Source: Pelagomonas calceolata
Taxonomy: Eukaryota; Sar; Pelagophyceae; Pelagomonadales; Pelagomonadaceae
NCBI GenBank assembly: GCA_918797485.1
Contig: CAKKNE010000001.1
Span: 2,480,001 to 2,544,000 of the forward strand
Length of the DNA: 64,000 nucleotides
Reading direction: 5' to 3'
A program made the translations under genes and the position numbers. This document shows, in pieces, positions 45,794 to 55,042 of this stretch; the stretch's first letter is position 1; every line of letters starts with the position of its first letter. Under the pieces are notes generated by a model. The model was not told the origin of the DNA. It searched no databases and was given only the letters and a program-made list of their open reading frames with translations.

Positions 45794-45818
45794 GCTAGAG
45801 CGCATGTAACACACTAGC
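45794..45818 (-). promoter_or_regulatory. GCTAG box copy facing U2SURP
   Basis: On the minus strand: GCTAG arm, core TGTGTTACATG, CTAGC arm. It points to U2SURP (start 45678, 116 bp away) and lies 3 bp from a second copy facing the other way. Confidence 0.6.
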
Positions 45819-45821
45819 AAG

Positions 45822-45845
45822 GCTAGTATGTCACAGACCGCTAGC
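45822..45845 (+). promoter_or_regulatory. GCTAG box copy facing the MYND gene
   Basis: GCTAG arm, core TATGTCACAGACC, CTAGC arm, 93 bp upstream of the MYND gene start at 45938. Together with the minus copy it forms a back-to-back pair. Confidence 0.62.
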
Positions 45846-45937
45846 TGCCCTTGCAGATTGAAGACACTATCAAGCAAGCCCTTTGGGGACGCGTCGACGG
45901 CGTGAGGCTGCCCAAAGCCAAGGAGGGACGCGGTACG

Positions 45938-47059
45938 ATGATCCTCACGCAGTGCGCCGTCTGCGCCACGGACCTTGGCTTAACCAGGGGCAAAAAATGC
46001 GGCCGCTGCAGTACGCGCTACTGTGGGCCCGCATGCCAGAAACAACACTGGGAAGAGGGCGGCCACGACCAGCTCTGTAAGAAAATAAAAAAAGCTGGCG
46101 GCGCTGAGCAATATAACGCAAATAAGAAGTACACGGAGGTCGTTTCGGTCGCGGCGGAGGCTTGCGCGGAGGACACGAAGGGCCAGACGTGCTACATCTG
46201 CACGCAGGCCCTTCACTCGAAAACGAAGGAGGGCCTCGTGCGCATGTGTGCGTGCAGCGGAACGTCGGGCTTCGCGCACGTGTCGTGTCTGGCGGAGCAG
46301 GCGAAGATTTTGGTTGCGGAGGCCGAGGAGAACAATTTGGAGCAGCAACCGAGGTGGGAGCGGTGGCACAAGTGCGGCCTGTGCGAGCAAGATTGCTACG
46401 GTATCGTGCGGTGCGCGCTCGGGTGGGCGTGCTGGAAGACGTACTTGGGCCGGCCGGAGACGGACTGGCATCGGACTGCCGCGATATCGGAGCATGGGAA
46501 TGGTTTACTAGAAACAGGACTGTACGAGGACGCGCTGTCCGTGAAAGAGACCGAGTTGGCTACGTTGCGGCGCATTGGCACATTAGCACACAACATCCTC
46601 GACGTACAGGGCAATCTTGCGGTGACGTATGCAAAGCTAGAGCGGCACGAATTGGCCTTACGAATGAAGCGAATCGTTTACTCTGGATACTTGAAGCTCA
46701 AGGGCGAGGAACATACAGATACCCTCATATCGGCCAACAACTACGTGGACTCCCTGATCCAGCTACAGCGCTACAAAACAGTAATGTCTTTGTTGCGCAA
46801 AACGCTGCCCATAGCGCGACGCGTCCTCGGAGAGGATCATCATCTCACGCTCCGGATGCGCTTCAATTACGCGAGGGCGCTCCACCAGGACCCCGCCGCC
46901 ACGCTCGACGATCGCCGCGAGTCCGTGACGACGCTCGAGGACGCGGAACGGACCGCGCGGCGCGTGTTCGGTGGCGCGCACCCGTTCGTAGAGCAGGTTG
47001 AACATTTCTTGCGAGAGTCCCGAGGCCTCTTGCATAAAAAGAGAAAAACCTCAGGCTAG
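45938..47059 (+). CDS. MYND zinc finger, RING-like and TPR protein
   Basis: 373 residues from ATG 45938. The MYND finger is CAVCATDLGLTRGKKCGRCSTRYCGPACQKQHWEEGGHDQLCKKI. A second Cys/His block follows: CYICTQALHSKTKEGLVRMCACSGTSGFAHVSCLAEQAK with CGLCEQDCYGIVRC, which looks like a RING-CH (RINGv) domain. The C-terminal half has TPRs of the kinesin-light-chain type (GNLAVTYAKLERHELALRMKRIVYSGYLKLKGEEHTDTLISANNYVDSL). A ubiquitin ligase or adaptor role is possible. The frame opens at a TTG upstream; 45938 is the first ATG. Confidence 0.87.
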   Translation: MILTQCAVCATDLGLTRGKKCGRCSTRYCGPACQKQHWEEGGHDQLCKKIKKAGGAEQYNANKKYTEVVSVAAEACAEDTKGQTCYICTQALHSKTKEGLVRMCACSGTSGFAHVSCLAEQAKILVAEAEENNLEQQPRWERWHKCGLCEQDCYGIVRCALGWACWKTYLGRPETDWHRTAAISEHGNGLLETGLYEDALSVKETELATLRRIGTLAHNILDVQGNLAVTYAKLERHELALRMKRIVYSGYLKLKGEEHTDTLISANNYVDSLIQLQRYKTVMSLLRKTLPIARRVLGEDHHLTLRMRFNYARALHQDPAATLDDRRESVTTLEDAERTARRVFGGAHPFVEQVEHFLRESRGLLHKKRKTSG

Positions 47060-47092
47060 GCTACTCCTTCCCCTCGTAACAGTACACACTAT

Positions 47093-47108
47093 CCTAGCAC
47101 CGTAACAG
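47093..47108 (-). repeat. repeat A terminal fragment
   Basis: CTAGCACCGTAACA, the reverse of the repeat A left end, 34 bp after the MYND gene stop. Confidence 0.4.
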
Positions 47109-47170
47109 TAACACGCGGCCCACCGACAACAACGAGTTGCACACAAAAAAAAAACACGTATACACTACCA

Positions 47171-48445
47171 CTACGTCCTCGCCCGGTCCGCGCCCGTGTT
47201 GAACGTCTTCCCGAGGAGCATCTCCTGGTCGAACTCGGTCAGGAACTTGGCCTTGTCGACCTTGCGCGCCCGGGCGATGTGGTCCGCGCGCAGGCCCCGG
47301 GCCCGGGCGCGGCCCGCCGCCGCCGCCTCGAGGGCGCCCGCGTCGCCGGCGGCCCAGACCTCCAACTCGTCGACGTCCACCCACCCGCCGTCGCGGCGCA
47401 CCGTCGCGTCGTCGACGAGAGCCAGACTCTCGAACGCCAGGGATCGTCCGACCTTAATACGCGCGTCGCCGAGTTCCGTGGGGACGTGCACGGCGCCGTC
47501 ACCGATGATCAGGCCCTTCGGAACGCTGGCCGAGCCCTTCGTGTTCAGGTAGAGCAGGTCCTGAGATTGCCCCGCGCGGGGCCGCGCGACGGCGAAGGCC
47601 GGCGCGAACGTGTACAGGCGGCAGCCGCCGGCCCCGAACGGCTTCCGGTCGTCCCGCCAGGCCTCGTCCGCGAGCACGCCGAAGGTGCGGGCGCCGGCGC
47701 GCGCAACTAACAACGTGGGGCCCGCCCAGCCCAGGATCTCGCGGCAGAGGCGCTGGAAGGACCAGCCGTCCTTGGACGACGCGTAGAGCGGCCGCAGGAG
47801 GCCGCCGTACGTCCGCACATCAGACAGGAGGAGGCACGCTCGTACCGAAGCGGGTGCGAGCAAGCCGCTCGCCGCGGGTATCGTGGGCGCGGGCCGCGCG
47901 TCGTCCAGGAACCGCCGCCGCGCCCACGCCGCGTAGGCGTCCGCGAGGCCCGGCGCGTTCCGGTCGCACCAGCGCGCGCAGGCGCCCGCGTCTTCATACA
48001 TAGAGAGGGCGCGCTCCACCGCCGGCGATGGTTCCGCCCCGACGAGGGAAAACATCAGAGCCGCGAGCCGCTTCGTCTGCGCCGCGTCGCAGGCATCACT
48101 CAACGTCCGCACGCCGAGGCCGGCCGTCACCACGTGCTCCAAGCGCCGCGACCGCGAGCCCCGCGTCGCGACTCCGCAGAACTCCAAGAACGCCCGGACG
48201 TCGACCGTCGCCGCCCGCGCCCGCGCCGCGTCGTAAAAGCTCGCGTGCCGCGCGGCCGCGGCGAAGTCGTCTTGCTTATTCTCGGCGATGGCGTCGAACG
48301 CGCCCTGGGCCAGCGCGCCGTCCGTGGCGTGCTCTGCGAAGCGCTTCAGCGCTTCGGCCAGCTCGGCGTCGCTCAGCGGGCCCGGGTCTAGAGTATCGTG
48401 TGGTGGTGGAGAGTCCCCAAGTGCGTCCGACAGGGCTTGGCCCAT
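47171..48445 (-). CDS. TLDc-domain protein
   Basis: 424 residues, starting MGQALSDAL (a possible N-myristoylation site). The N-terminal ~180 residues are helical and EF-hand-like (LSDAELAEALKRFAEHATDGALAQGAFDAI). The TLDc domain spans about 215-370: LRPLYASSKDGWSFQRLCREILGWAGPTLLVARAGARTFGVLADEAWRDDRKPFGAGGCRLYTF, then LLYLNTKGSASVPKGLIIGDGAVHV and a C-terminal strand set. TLDc proteins regulate V-ATPase assembly and oxidative stress (MEAK7, Oxr1). This layout is closest to MEAK7. Confidence 0.83.
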   Translation of the reverse strand: MGQALSDALGDSPPPHDTLDPGPLSDAELAEALKRFAEHATDGALAQGAFDAIAENKQDDFAAAARHASFYDAARARAATVDVRAFLEFCGVATRGSRSRRLEHVVTAGLGVRTLSDACDAAQTKRLAALMFSLVGAEPSPAVERALSMYEDAGACARWCDRNAPGLADAYAAWARRRFLDDARPAPTIPAASGLLAPASVRACLLLSDVRTYGGLLRPLYASSKDGWSFQRLCREILGWAGPTLLVARAGARTFGVLADEAWRDDRKPFGAGGCRLYTFAPAFAVARPRAGQSQDLLYLNTKGSASVPKGLIIGDGAVHVPTELGDARIKVGRSLAFESLALVDDATVRRDGGWVDVDELEVWAAGDAGALEAAAAGRARARGLRADHIARARKVDKAKFLTEFDQEMLLGKTFNTGADRART

Positions 48446-48578
48446 TATTTTTGGTCACTTTTGTTGCTGCCGCCGTCTGAATCTGGCAGCCGCGCGAAGC
48501 GTGCCGCTCGGCTTTGGTGATGTCAAATGCGTGCGTGACGTGCCGCACGAGTGCCAGTGCACCATGGGCGAAAAAAAA

Positions 48579-48602
48579 CCTAGTGTCTTACAGGCCGCTA
48601 GC
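48579..48602 (+). promoter_or_regulatory. GCTAG box copy
   Basis: CCTAG arm, core TGTCTTACAGGCC, CTAGC arm. It points toward the coiled-coil gene at 48734 (132 bp). Confidence 0.63.
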
Positions 48603-48733
48603 CATGCCAGCCTAACTCGTAATCGACTGCGCTCTACAGCCGACGGGCTGCCATACACTGCCTCAACGCCATCGCCGCGGCTGAGCGCAGGCCGCAAGAG
48701 ACCTACCAACGCTACTTGTGGCCGAAAGCACAG

Positions 48734-50887
48734 ATGGGCGGCCAGGACGCCGTCGCCGGCTTCCGCGCCTCGCTCGGCGACCTGCGCAAGCTCTTTTCCC
48801 AGACGAGCGAGGCCGCGGACAATGCACAAAAAGCGCAGCAGGCCCGCGAGGCGAGCGACGCGGAGGCCGTGCGCGAGGGCGCGAAGGCCTTGGAGCTCGA
48901 GGCGCGGCGCGAGGCCCTCGAGACCGCTCTGAGCGCCGCAAGGAAGGACGCGAAGGCGCAGAAGGGTCGGGCCGACGCGGCGGAAGCGGCACTCAAGAAG
49001 CTGCAGGCCCAGGCCAAGCCCGAGGCCAAGGGCACCACGGAGAGATTGACAGCAGAGAACGAGAGATTAAGAAAGTTCCTGCGCGAGCTCAAGGCGCGGC
49101 TCGCGTCGGCGAACGAGGAGAAGAAGAAAGCGGAAGAGGCGGCCGAGGCCAAGGGCGTCGCTAGAGGTATTGAGAAGGGCAAAAGCGAACTCGACGAGGC
49201 CGTGAAGGAGGCCGAGTCGCGAGGCAAGGCCCAGGGCCTCGACGAGGGCCGCGCGGAGGCCGAGGCCGTCGACGACGTCGACGAGAAGGTACAGGAGGCG
49301 AAGCTCGCGGCGGCCGTCAAAGCGAAGGAGGAGGCCGTCGCGCGCGCCGCGGCCGCCGAGGAGAAGGCGTCGAAGGCCGAAGCTGAGCGGGACGCGCGCG
49401 TCGCCGCGGCCGAGCAGCAGGCGGCGGACGCGGCCGCGCGGGCCCTCGCGGACGCGCGCAGCGAGGACCGCGCGAACGCGGACGCGGCCGAGAAGGCCGC
49501 CGTCGCGCGCGCCGAGGCCGCCGAGGCGTCGGCGACGCGGCTGCGCGCGTTTCTGAGAGATCTGAAGCAGACGCTCGCGCGCAAGACCGAGGCGCACGAC
49601 GCGCTCGCGTCCGAGGTCGCGGGGCTGCGCGCCGCGGCGGCGGCCGCCGCCGCAGCGCCGCCGGCGCCGCCGAAGCGCAAGGCCGCGCCGCCGACGACCG
49701 CGGCGAAGCGGCCGAGGGCCGCGCCGCCGGCCGCCGCGCCGCCGGCCCCGGCGCCGGCGCCGACCGCGCCGCCGCCGCCGGCCGCGCCGCCGCCGCCGGC
49801 CGCGGAGCGCGCCGTGACGGAGGAGGCCGCGGTGGTCGAGCCGGAGCCGGCCGTCGTCGAGGACGAGCCGGCCGTCGTCGCCGCCGACGACGCCATGGAG
49901 GCCGAGGCCCCGGCGCCGCCCGCCGAGGCCGCGCCGGCACTGCCGGCCGTGACCGCGGGCGACGCCGCGGTGGCCGCGGCCTTCGGCGAGGCGCCCCCGG
50001 CCGCCGCGGCGCCGGAGGAGCCGGCGGCGGCGCCCGAGCCCGCCCCGGAGCCCGAGGCCGCCGCTTCCGAGCCGGCGCCGGCCGCCGCGCCCGCGCCCGA
50101 GGCCGAGCCCGAGCCCGCCCCGGAGCACGAGGCCGCCGCTTCCGAGCCGGCGCCGGCCGCCGCGCCCGCGCCCGAGGCCGAGCCCGAGCCCGCCCCGGAG
50201 CCCGAGGCCGCCGCTTCCGAGCCGGCGCCGGCCGCCGCGCCCGCGCCCGAGGCCGAGCCCGAGGCTGTCGCGGCGCCCGCGGCGATGGAGGCCGAGGCAG
50301 AGGTCGCAGAGCCAGCAGCGGCGATGGACGCCGAGCCGGAGCCGGAGCCGGCCGAGCCCGCGCCGGAGCCCGCGCCGGCCGAGGAACCCGCAGCCGTCGA
50401 GGAGTCCGAAGCGCCCGCAGCGATCGAGGAACCCGCGGCGGCCGACGACGCGCCTGCCGCGGACGAGGCCGCGGCGGAGCCGCCGGCAGCCCCCGAGGAG
50501 CCCGCGGAGGCCGAGGAGGAGCCCGCCGCCGACGCGGAGTCCGAGGCGCCCGTCACGGCGCCCGACGAGGACGACGCACCCGCGGAGGAGGAGGCGTCCG
50601 CGGCGCCGGACGACGGCGACGACGAGGCGGCGGCGTCCGTCGACCTCGGCGCCGCCGACGCCGACGGCGACGTCGAGGTCGTGGACGCGGCCGCGGACGA
50701 CGACGACGGCGCCGACGACATGGACGAGGACGCGCCCGAGGCCGCCGCCGCCGACGACGGCGGCGACGCGATGGACGAGGACGACGACGGCGACGCGGGC
50801 GCGGACGCCATGGACGAGGACGACGACGCCGTGGACGTGATCGACGTGGACGTCGACGACGACGTCATCGAGATCGACCAGGACTGA
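48734..50887 (+). CDS. coiled-coil protein with long Ala/Pro/Glu and acidic tail
   Basis: 717 residues from ATG 48734 (the frame opens upstream at a TTG). Residues 1-310 are heptad-rich coiled coil, including ERLTAENERLRKFLRELKARLASANEEKKKAEEAAEA. Residues ~315-355 are Lys/Pro-rich (PPKRKAAPPTTAAKRPR), an NLS-like stretch. The last ~360 residues are low complexity: an Ala/Pro/Glu repeat with a 25-residue unit present three times (about 50030-50260), then an Asp/Glu tail ending DVIEID. Probably nuclear. I do not recognise the family. Confidence 0.72.
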   Translation: MGGQDAVAGFRASLGDLRKLFSQTSEAADNAQKAQQAREASDAEAVREGAKALELEARREALETALSAARKDAKAQKGRADAAEAALKKLQAQAKPEAKGTTERLTAENERLRKFLRELKARLASANEEKKKAEEAAEAKGVARGIEKGKSELDEAVKEAESRGKAQGLDEGRAEAEAVDDVDEKVQEAKLAAAVKAKEEAVARAAAAEEKASKAEAERDARVAAAEQQAADAAARALADARSEDRANADAAEKAAVARAEAAEASATRLRAFLRDLKQTLARKTEAHDALASEVAGLRAAAAAAAAAPPAPPKRKAAPPTTAAKRPRAAPPAAAPPAPAPAPTAPPPPAAPPPPAAERAVTEEAAVVEPEPAVVEDEPAVVAADDAMEAEAPAPPAEAAPALPAVTAGDAAVAAAFGEAPPAAAAPEEPAAAPEPAPEPEAAASEPAPAAAPAPEAEPEPAPEHEAAASEPAPAAAPAPEAEPEPAPEPEAAASEPAPAAAPAPEAEPEAVAAPAAMEAEAEVAEPAAAMDAEPEPEPAEPAPEPAPAEEPAAVEESEAPAAIEEPAAADDAPAADEAAAEPPAAPEEPAEAEEEPAADAESEAPVTAPDEDDAPAEEEASAAPDDGDDEAAASVDLGAADADGDVEVVDAAADDDDGADDMDEDAPEAAAADDGGDAMDEDDDGDAGADAMDEDDDAVDVIDVDVDDDVIEIDQD
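50030..50265 (+). repeat. 75-bp in-frame coding minisatellite, three copies
   Basis: Unit translates to a 25-residue block around PAPEPEAAASEPAPAAAPAP, with EAEPE between copies. The second copy has His for Pro in PEHEAAA. Being 75 bp, copy-number change keeps frame. Confidence 0.75.
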
Positions 50888-51040
50888 ATCTATATGCGTG
50901 TAACACATTCTCCTAAGCATTGGTCCGCCCCCAGACGCCATCGCCGCGGCCCCGGGCTAGGATTAGGCACTGCCGTTTACTAAGGGGGGGTTGCATGCAA
51001 GGGGGTGCGGGACGCGCGGGCGTCCACCGCGGGCGGCATG

Positions 51041-52031
51041 TCACGCGAACGCCGGCGCGGGCCGGGCGTCCGACGGCGGCGACACGAGCGCCGCGAGGGC
51101 GTCGCCACCGTCAAAATCCTGCTTCTTGGGCCGCGCGGGCGCCTCGAACCCGGGGAGCACGCGGTGCGTCGGCGACGGCGACACGAAGGGGAAGTCTTCA
51201 TCATCAACGCCGGCCGCCGCGATCGGCGGCACGCGCTTCTTGGGCGCCGCGAGCGCCGCGAGGCGCGCCGACGCCGCCGCCAGGACCGCGCCGGACTCTT
51301 TCGGGACCTCCTTCACGTCGCCCAGCACGTCCACGACGACGCCGTCGCAGGAGCCGAGGACGTCGGCGACCGGGCGCGAGCCGTCGTGCGTCGCGAGCGT
51401 CCAGGCGCCGACCTTCAACGAGACGAGCTGCGGGTAGGCCACGAGGCCGCGCGCGCGGCCGACGGCGCGGCGCGCCGCCACGATCAGGAGGGACGTCGGG
51501 TCCGCGGCGAGCGTCGCGACCTCGCCCACAAAACCGCGGCCGTCGGCGACGCGCGTCCCTGTGCGCGGACGCGGTGAGTCGGCGGCGCCGTCGAGCCGCG
51601 GTCGCGTCGACGGCGCGGAAGGAAGGACGCCGGCGCGTGCGGCGCACGAGGTGGGCCGGCGCGAAGGCCTCGACGAAGTCGAGGTAGAGCGAGAACTGCT
51701 TCTTGCCGCAGAGGTAGCGCCGCGCGAGCGCGAAGAGGCCGCCCGGGCCGCGCGTCGCCGCCGTGAGCGAGAAGCCGACGCCGTTGGCCCGCACGGCCTG
51801 GGGCCCGACGGCGGCCTCGGCGAGGGCCTCCAGGGCCCGCGCCGCCGCGAGCGAGAGCTCGTTCTTCTGGAGGAGGGCCTCGAGCTTGCGCGGAGTCGCG
51901 GCCTTCTTGGCGTTGGCGTGCGCGACGAGGAGCGCGCCGACGACCTCGTAGGAGTCGAGGGCCGCGGCCTTGGCGACGAAGAGCTTCGCCGCGCGCTGAC
52001 GGGCGTGCCTGCGGGGGCGTCGCCGCGTCAC
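51041..52031 (-). CDS. hypothetical two-exon protein
   Basis: Exon 1 (52031-51629, 5' limit uncertain) reads KLFVAKAAALDSYEVVGALLVAHANAKKAATPRKLEALLQKNELSLAAARALEALAEAA, then LARRYLCGKKQFSLYLDFVEAFAPAHLVRRTRR. Exon 2 (51558-51041) reads RVADGRGFVGEVATLAADPTSLLIVAARRAVGRARGLVAYPQLVSLKVGAWTLATHDG and ends APAFA. A 70-nt intron 51559-51628 (GTCCTT to GCACAG, with CTCAC branch) joins them in frame. Without it, both halves run into unrelated frames. Exon 1 opens at GTG beside a 26-bp minisatellite, so a further upstream exon is likely. Family unknown. Confidence 0.62.
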
Positions 52032-52113
52032 TGAATGCGGGGGCGTCGCCGCGTCAGTGAATGCGGGGGCGTCGCCGCGTCAGTGAATGCGGGGGCGTCG
52101 CCGCGTCAGTGAA
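52011..52113. repeat. 26-bp minisatellite, four copies
   Basis: Unit GCGGGGGCGTCGCCGCGTCA followed by STGAAT, starting at 52011, 52037, 52063 and 52089. On the minus strand each unit carries CTGAC and CCCCCGCA, a possible branch point and acceptor-like end for the gene at 51041-52031. Confidence 0.9.
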
Positions 52114-52856
52114 ACCACCTCGCGGACGCGCGGCTGGCGCGTTGAGGCGAGGGCGGCGACGGGGGCTATTATCTTCGGACGCTCAGGCGCGTGGCGGCGA
52201 TCGCGGCGACCGGGGCGATTATTTCTGGACGCTGAGGCGCACGGCGGTGGCGCGCGCCGACGCAGAAGTGGCGGTGGGCGCGGTGGGGCCGGTGGGGGCG
52301 TCGCGGGCATCGTGGGCGGCCGCTCAAAATGCGCGGGGCTGCTCTTCTGGGCTGCGCGGGGCGGCTGCGCGGGTTGGACACCGCCAGAACAAGCTGCCCT
52401 CGCCGTGCGGTTTACGAGCCGCCGCCAAGTCTACTTCCCTTTTTTGCTGACGGAATATAGATACTAGAACGTTGAGGGGTTCGAACGCAGGCTGCGGAGA
52501 CTAGAGGAGTCCTTAGCCCGATTTTCAGACTCCTGGCCGCCCACCGCGCGGGTGCCGCTGCGTATAGCCCCGGAGTACTCAGCACCAGGGGTGTTTCTGA
52601 CTGCTAGGACGGACGGCTCTTGTTGGCGGAGGAGGGGGTCAGGAGCCCTCGCGCGCGGAAATGAAAACCCGATTTTATTTGAGTTTTTTTTTTGGGCTCC
52701 CGGCGCGCGGACGCGGACGCGTAGGGCACGCAGCGCCAGAGACCTTGTTTATAGATCTTCCCGCAGCGCAGCCAAGCCCCAGAACTGCCGCTCACCACCG
52801 CTTATCAGCCGCGGCCGACCAAAAGCTTATTTGGCCTGAGAGCCCCCAAGCCCACC
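52114..52856. other. divergent intergenic
   Basis: A local duplication is visible near 52150-52260 (GGCGACGGGGGCTATTATCT and GCGACCGGGGCGATTATTTC, each followed by GGACGCT-AGGCGC). The GGTTCGAAC at 52477 is not part of a tRNA. No gene I can support. Confidence 0.4.
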
Positions 52857-53942
52857 ATGTTCGGCCAGCCCCTCGGCGGCATGCAGACTAGCCCGCAGAA
52901 CCCTAATAATGACTACGCCGTGCCCTCGAGCCCGGCGGATGGTGTCTCCGAGGTCGCCTTCTCGCCGTCGTCCCAGTTTCTGGTGGCGTCGTCGTGGGCC
53001 GCAACTTTATCTTGCTGGGAGTGCCAGGCCCAGGAGGCCATGGGCGGCGTGTCGGCGGTCCAGGCCACACCTAGAGCGCAGTGCACGTTGCAAGCGCCGG
53101 CGCTGTGCTGTAGTGCGACCAATGACATGGTCTTCGCCGGGTGTGGCGATGGTTCTTTACAAATGTGGCGCCTGGGCCAGCCGCAGGCCCAGCAGGTCGG
53201 CAAGCACGACGCGCCCATCAAGCACTGCTTTCACGTCGCGGAGACAAACGTCGTCCTCACGGGCGGCTGGGACAAAAGTGTAAGGGCGTGGGACTGCCGC
53301 ACGCCGAACCCGGTAGCCACCATACCGTTGCCGGAACGATGCTACGCCATGGACGTGCGCCATCCTTTGTTAGTTGTGGGCACGGCGGAACGAAAGGTGT
53401 GCATCTACGACCTGAGCAGCGCCAACTGGCAGCAGCCGTACCGCGTCGAGGACTCTCCCTTACGACACCAGACGCGCTGCGTCGCGGCCTTTCCGGACCG
53501 CGAGGGCTTCGCCATTGGCAGCATCGAGGGCCGCGTCGGCATCCACCACGTCGACCCGAAGAACGCGCACCGGAACTTCGCGTTCAAGTGCCACCGCGAG
53601 ACGCAGGACGCGCGCGCCGGCCAGACGGGTTTGTGCAACATCTATGCGGTGAACAGCATCGCCTTCCACCACCTCGGGACCTTCGCGACGGCCGGTTCCG
53701 ACGGCGTCTACAACTACTGGGACAAGGACTCGAAGCAGCGCCTGATGCAGTTCAAGAAGGCGGCCCAGACCATCTCGACGGCGTGCTTCTCGCCGTCCGG
53801 CGGCCTCTACGCCTACGCGCTGTCCTACGACTGGTCGCGCGGCTCCGAGTCGCACTCTCCCCAAATCCCGAACCAGATCATGATCCACCGCGTCCAGAAG
53901 GACGAGATCACGCAGCGCAACAAGAAGCCGGGGCGGAAGTAG
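52857..53942 (+). CDS. RAE1: mRNA export factor RAE1/Gle2
   Basis: 361 residues, the usual size. The N-terminus NPNNDYAVPSSPADGVSEVAFSP and WD40 blades (SSWAATLSCWEC, GCGDGSLQMW, TGGWDKSVRAWDCRTPNPVATIPLPERCYAMDVRHPLLVVGTAERKVCIYDL) match RAE1. GSIEGRVGIHHVDP, NIYAVNSIAFHHLGTFATAGSDGVYNYWDKDSKQRLMQF and the C-terminal YALSYDWSRGSE complete the seven-bladed propeller. RAE1 binds the nucleoporin NUP98 and poly(A) RNA export machinery. Confidence 0.97.
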   Translation: MFGQPLGGMQTSPQNPNNDYAVPSSPADGVSEVAFSPSSQFLVASSWAATLSCWECQAQEAMGGVSAVQATPRAQCTLQAPALCCSATNDMVFAGCGDGSLQMWRLGQPQAQQVGKHDAPIKHCFHVAETNVVLTGGWDKSVRAWDCRTPNPVATIPLPERCYAMDVRHPLLVVGTAERKVCIYDLSSANWQQPYRVEDSPLRHQTRCVAAFPDREGFAIGSIEGRVGIHHVDPKNAHRNFAFKCHRETQDARAGQTGLCNIYAVNSIAFHHLGTFATAGSDGVYNYWDKDSKQRLMQFKKAAQTISTACFSPSGGLYAYALSYDWSRGSESHSPQIPNQIMIHRVQKDEITQRNKKPGRK

Positions 53943-53984
53943 CTATAATACACAACTTCGCTATAAATAAACCTCGCCACGCTC

Positions 53985-54863
53985 CTACGCCGCCGCCTCG
54001 CCCGCGAGCCCCACGATCACATCGTAAACGACGTCGACCGACAGGAAGATGATGCCCTGGCCCGGCACGACGCGCGCGGCCCTCGCCAAAGCGCCGTTGA
54101 AGAAGGCCAAAGGGCCCTCCTTCCGCAGTATCTGGCCGAAACAATCTAGAGTACTTTCGTATAATTTCGCGTCGGTGGATTGCATGCGCGTCTTCACGAC
54201 GTCGAAAGGTGAGGTGGTGGCGACGGAAAACAGTCCAGCACCCAACCCACCGATGAACGTGAGATGCTTGGGCAGCTTCGCGTCGGCCTCGCCCGTCAGG
54301 AACTGGCGCCACTGCGCCATAAATAAAAACCGCGAGCCCTGGTTGCCTCCTTGTTTCAGGCACGTCGCGCCGAGCCCGGCGTATAAGCCCGCGACGCCTT
54401 CCGTTTTGAGTAAATGGGGAATGCCCTGCCGCAGGCCCATGTTCAGGTTGATCAGCTTCGTTTTTATCGTTTCTTGCGGCGTGACGACCAGGGTCGCCTC
54501 GCAGATGCCCGCGCACAACCCGGCCAGGAAACTCAGACCCATGGACACCTTCCCCGTGTTTTTATCCGCCAACTGGTTCCGAAAGAATTGGTTCGCGCCG
54601 AAGCGCACGCCGGCTTTCGGCGCGCTGAAGATGAGTACTGGCGTCAAACCGGTGTAGAGCGAGAAGAAGCCCTTCTGCTGGATCGTGTACCTCAAGCCCG
54701 ACGCGATGCCCGTGAAGGGCGGCGGCGGCCCGCCCTTGACGGTGCGAAAGCTCTGGAGCTGCGTCTTCAGGTACTCCATGGGCCAGGTGCAGCAGCACTC
54801 GATGGCGCCGCCGACGCCGCCCGCGCTCAGGGCGATCCAGGTCTTCTTCTGGGCGGGCGGCAT
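53985..54863 (-). CDS. mitochondrial carrier, citrate/tricarboxylate (SLC25A1) type
   Basis: 292 residues from ATG 54863. Three carrier repeats are seen: TWPMEYLKTQLQ, VTPQETIKTKLI (the second signature), and TSPFDVVKTRMQ, each followed by a ~40-residue pair (YTIQQKGFFSLYTGLTPVL, LLKTEGVAGLYAGLGATCLKQGGNQGSRFLF, ILRKEGPLAFFNGALARAARVVPGQGIIF). The GNQGSRF and the PGQGIIF C-terminus fit citrate carriers, which exchange citrate for malate across the inner membrane. A GCTAG box 180 bp upstream supports the start. Confidence 0.93.
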   Translation of the reverse strand: MPPAQKKTWIALSAGGVGGAIECCCTWPMEYLKTQLQSFRTVKGGPPPPFTGIASGLRYTIQQKGFFSLYTGLTPVLIFSAPKAGVRFGANQFFRNQLADKNTGKVSMGLSFLAGLCAGICEATLVVTPQETIKTKLINLNMGLRQGIPHLLKTEGVAGLYAGLGATCLKQGGNQGSRFLFMAQWRQFLTGEADAKLPKHLTFIGGLGAGLFSVATTSPFDVVKTRMQSTDAKLYESTLDCFGQILRKEGPLAFFNGALARAARVVPGQGIIFLSVDVVYDVIVGLAGEAAA

Positions 54864-55042
54864 TTTTGTTTTGCGAATCCCGACGATGCGATGACTGGAC
54901 CTGACACGAGCTCGACCTCCAACGCGTCTTGCTTGCACCGCTGGTGCCGCCGGCTGCACGAGTGGTTGCGCGCGCAAGTTGTGGCTAGACGTTGTGGCTT
55001 CGTCCACGAATGCAGGCAGGCCTGGGCAAAGCGGTCCTCAAT

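Noticed and set aside
48734-50887. Strong Ala/Pro/Glu low complexity taken as a possible non-coding repeat
   Set aside because: The frame holds over 2.1 kb, the repeat unit is a multiple of three, and the N-terminal coiled coil is normal protein.
52470-52500. GGTTCGAAC, tRNA B-box look-alike
   Set aside because: No A box, acceptor stem or cloverleaf upstream. I found no convincing tRNA or rRNA gene in the window.
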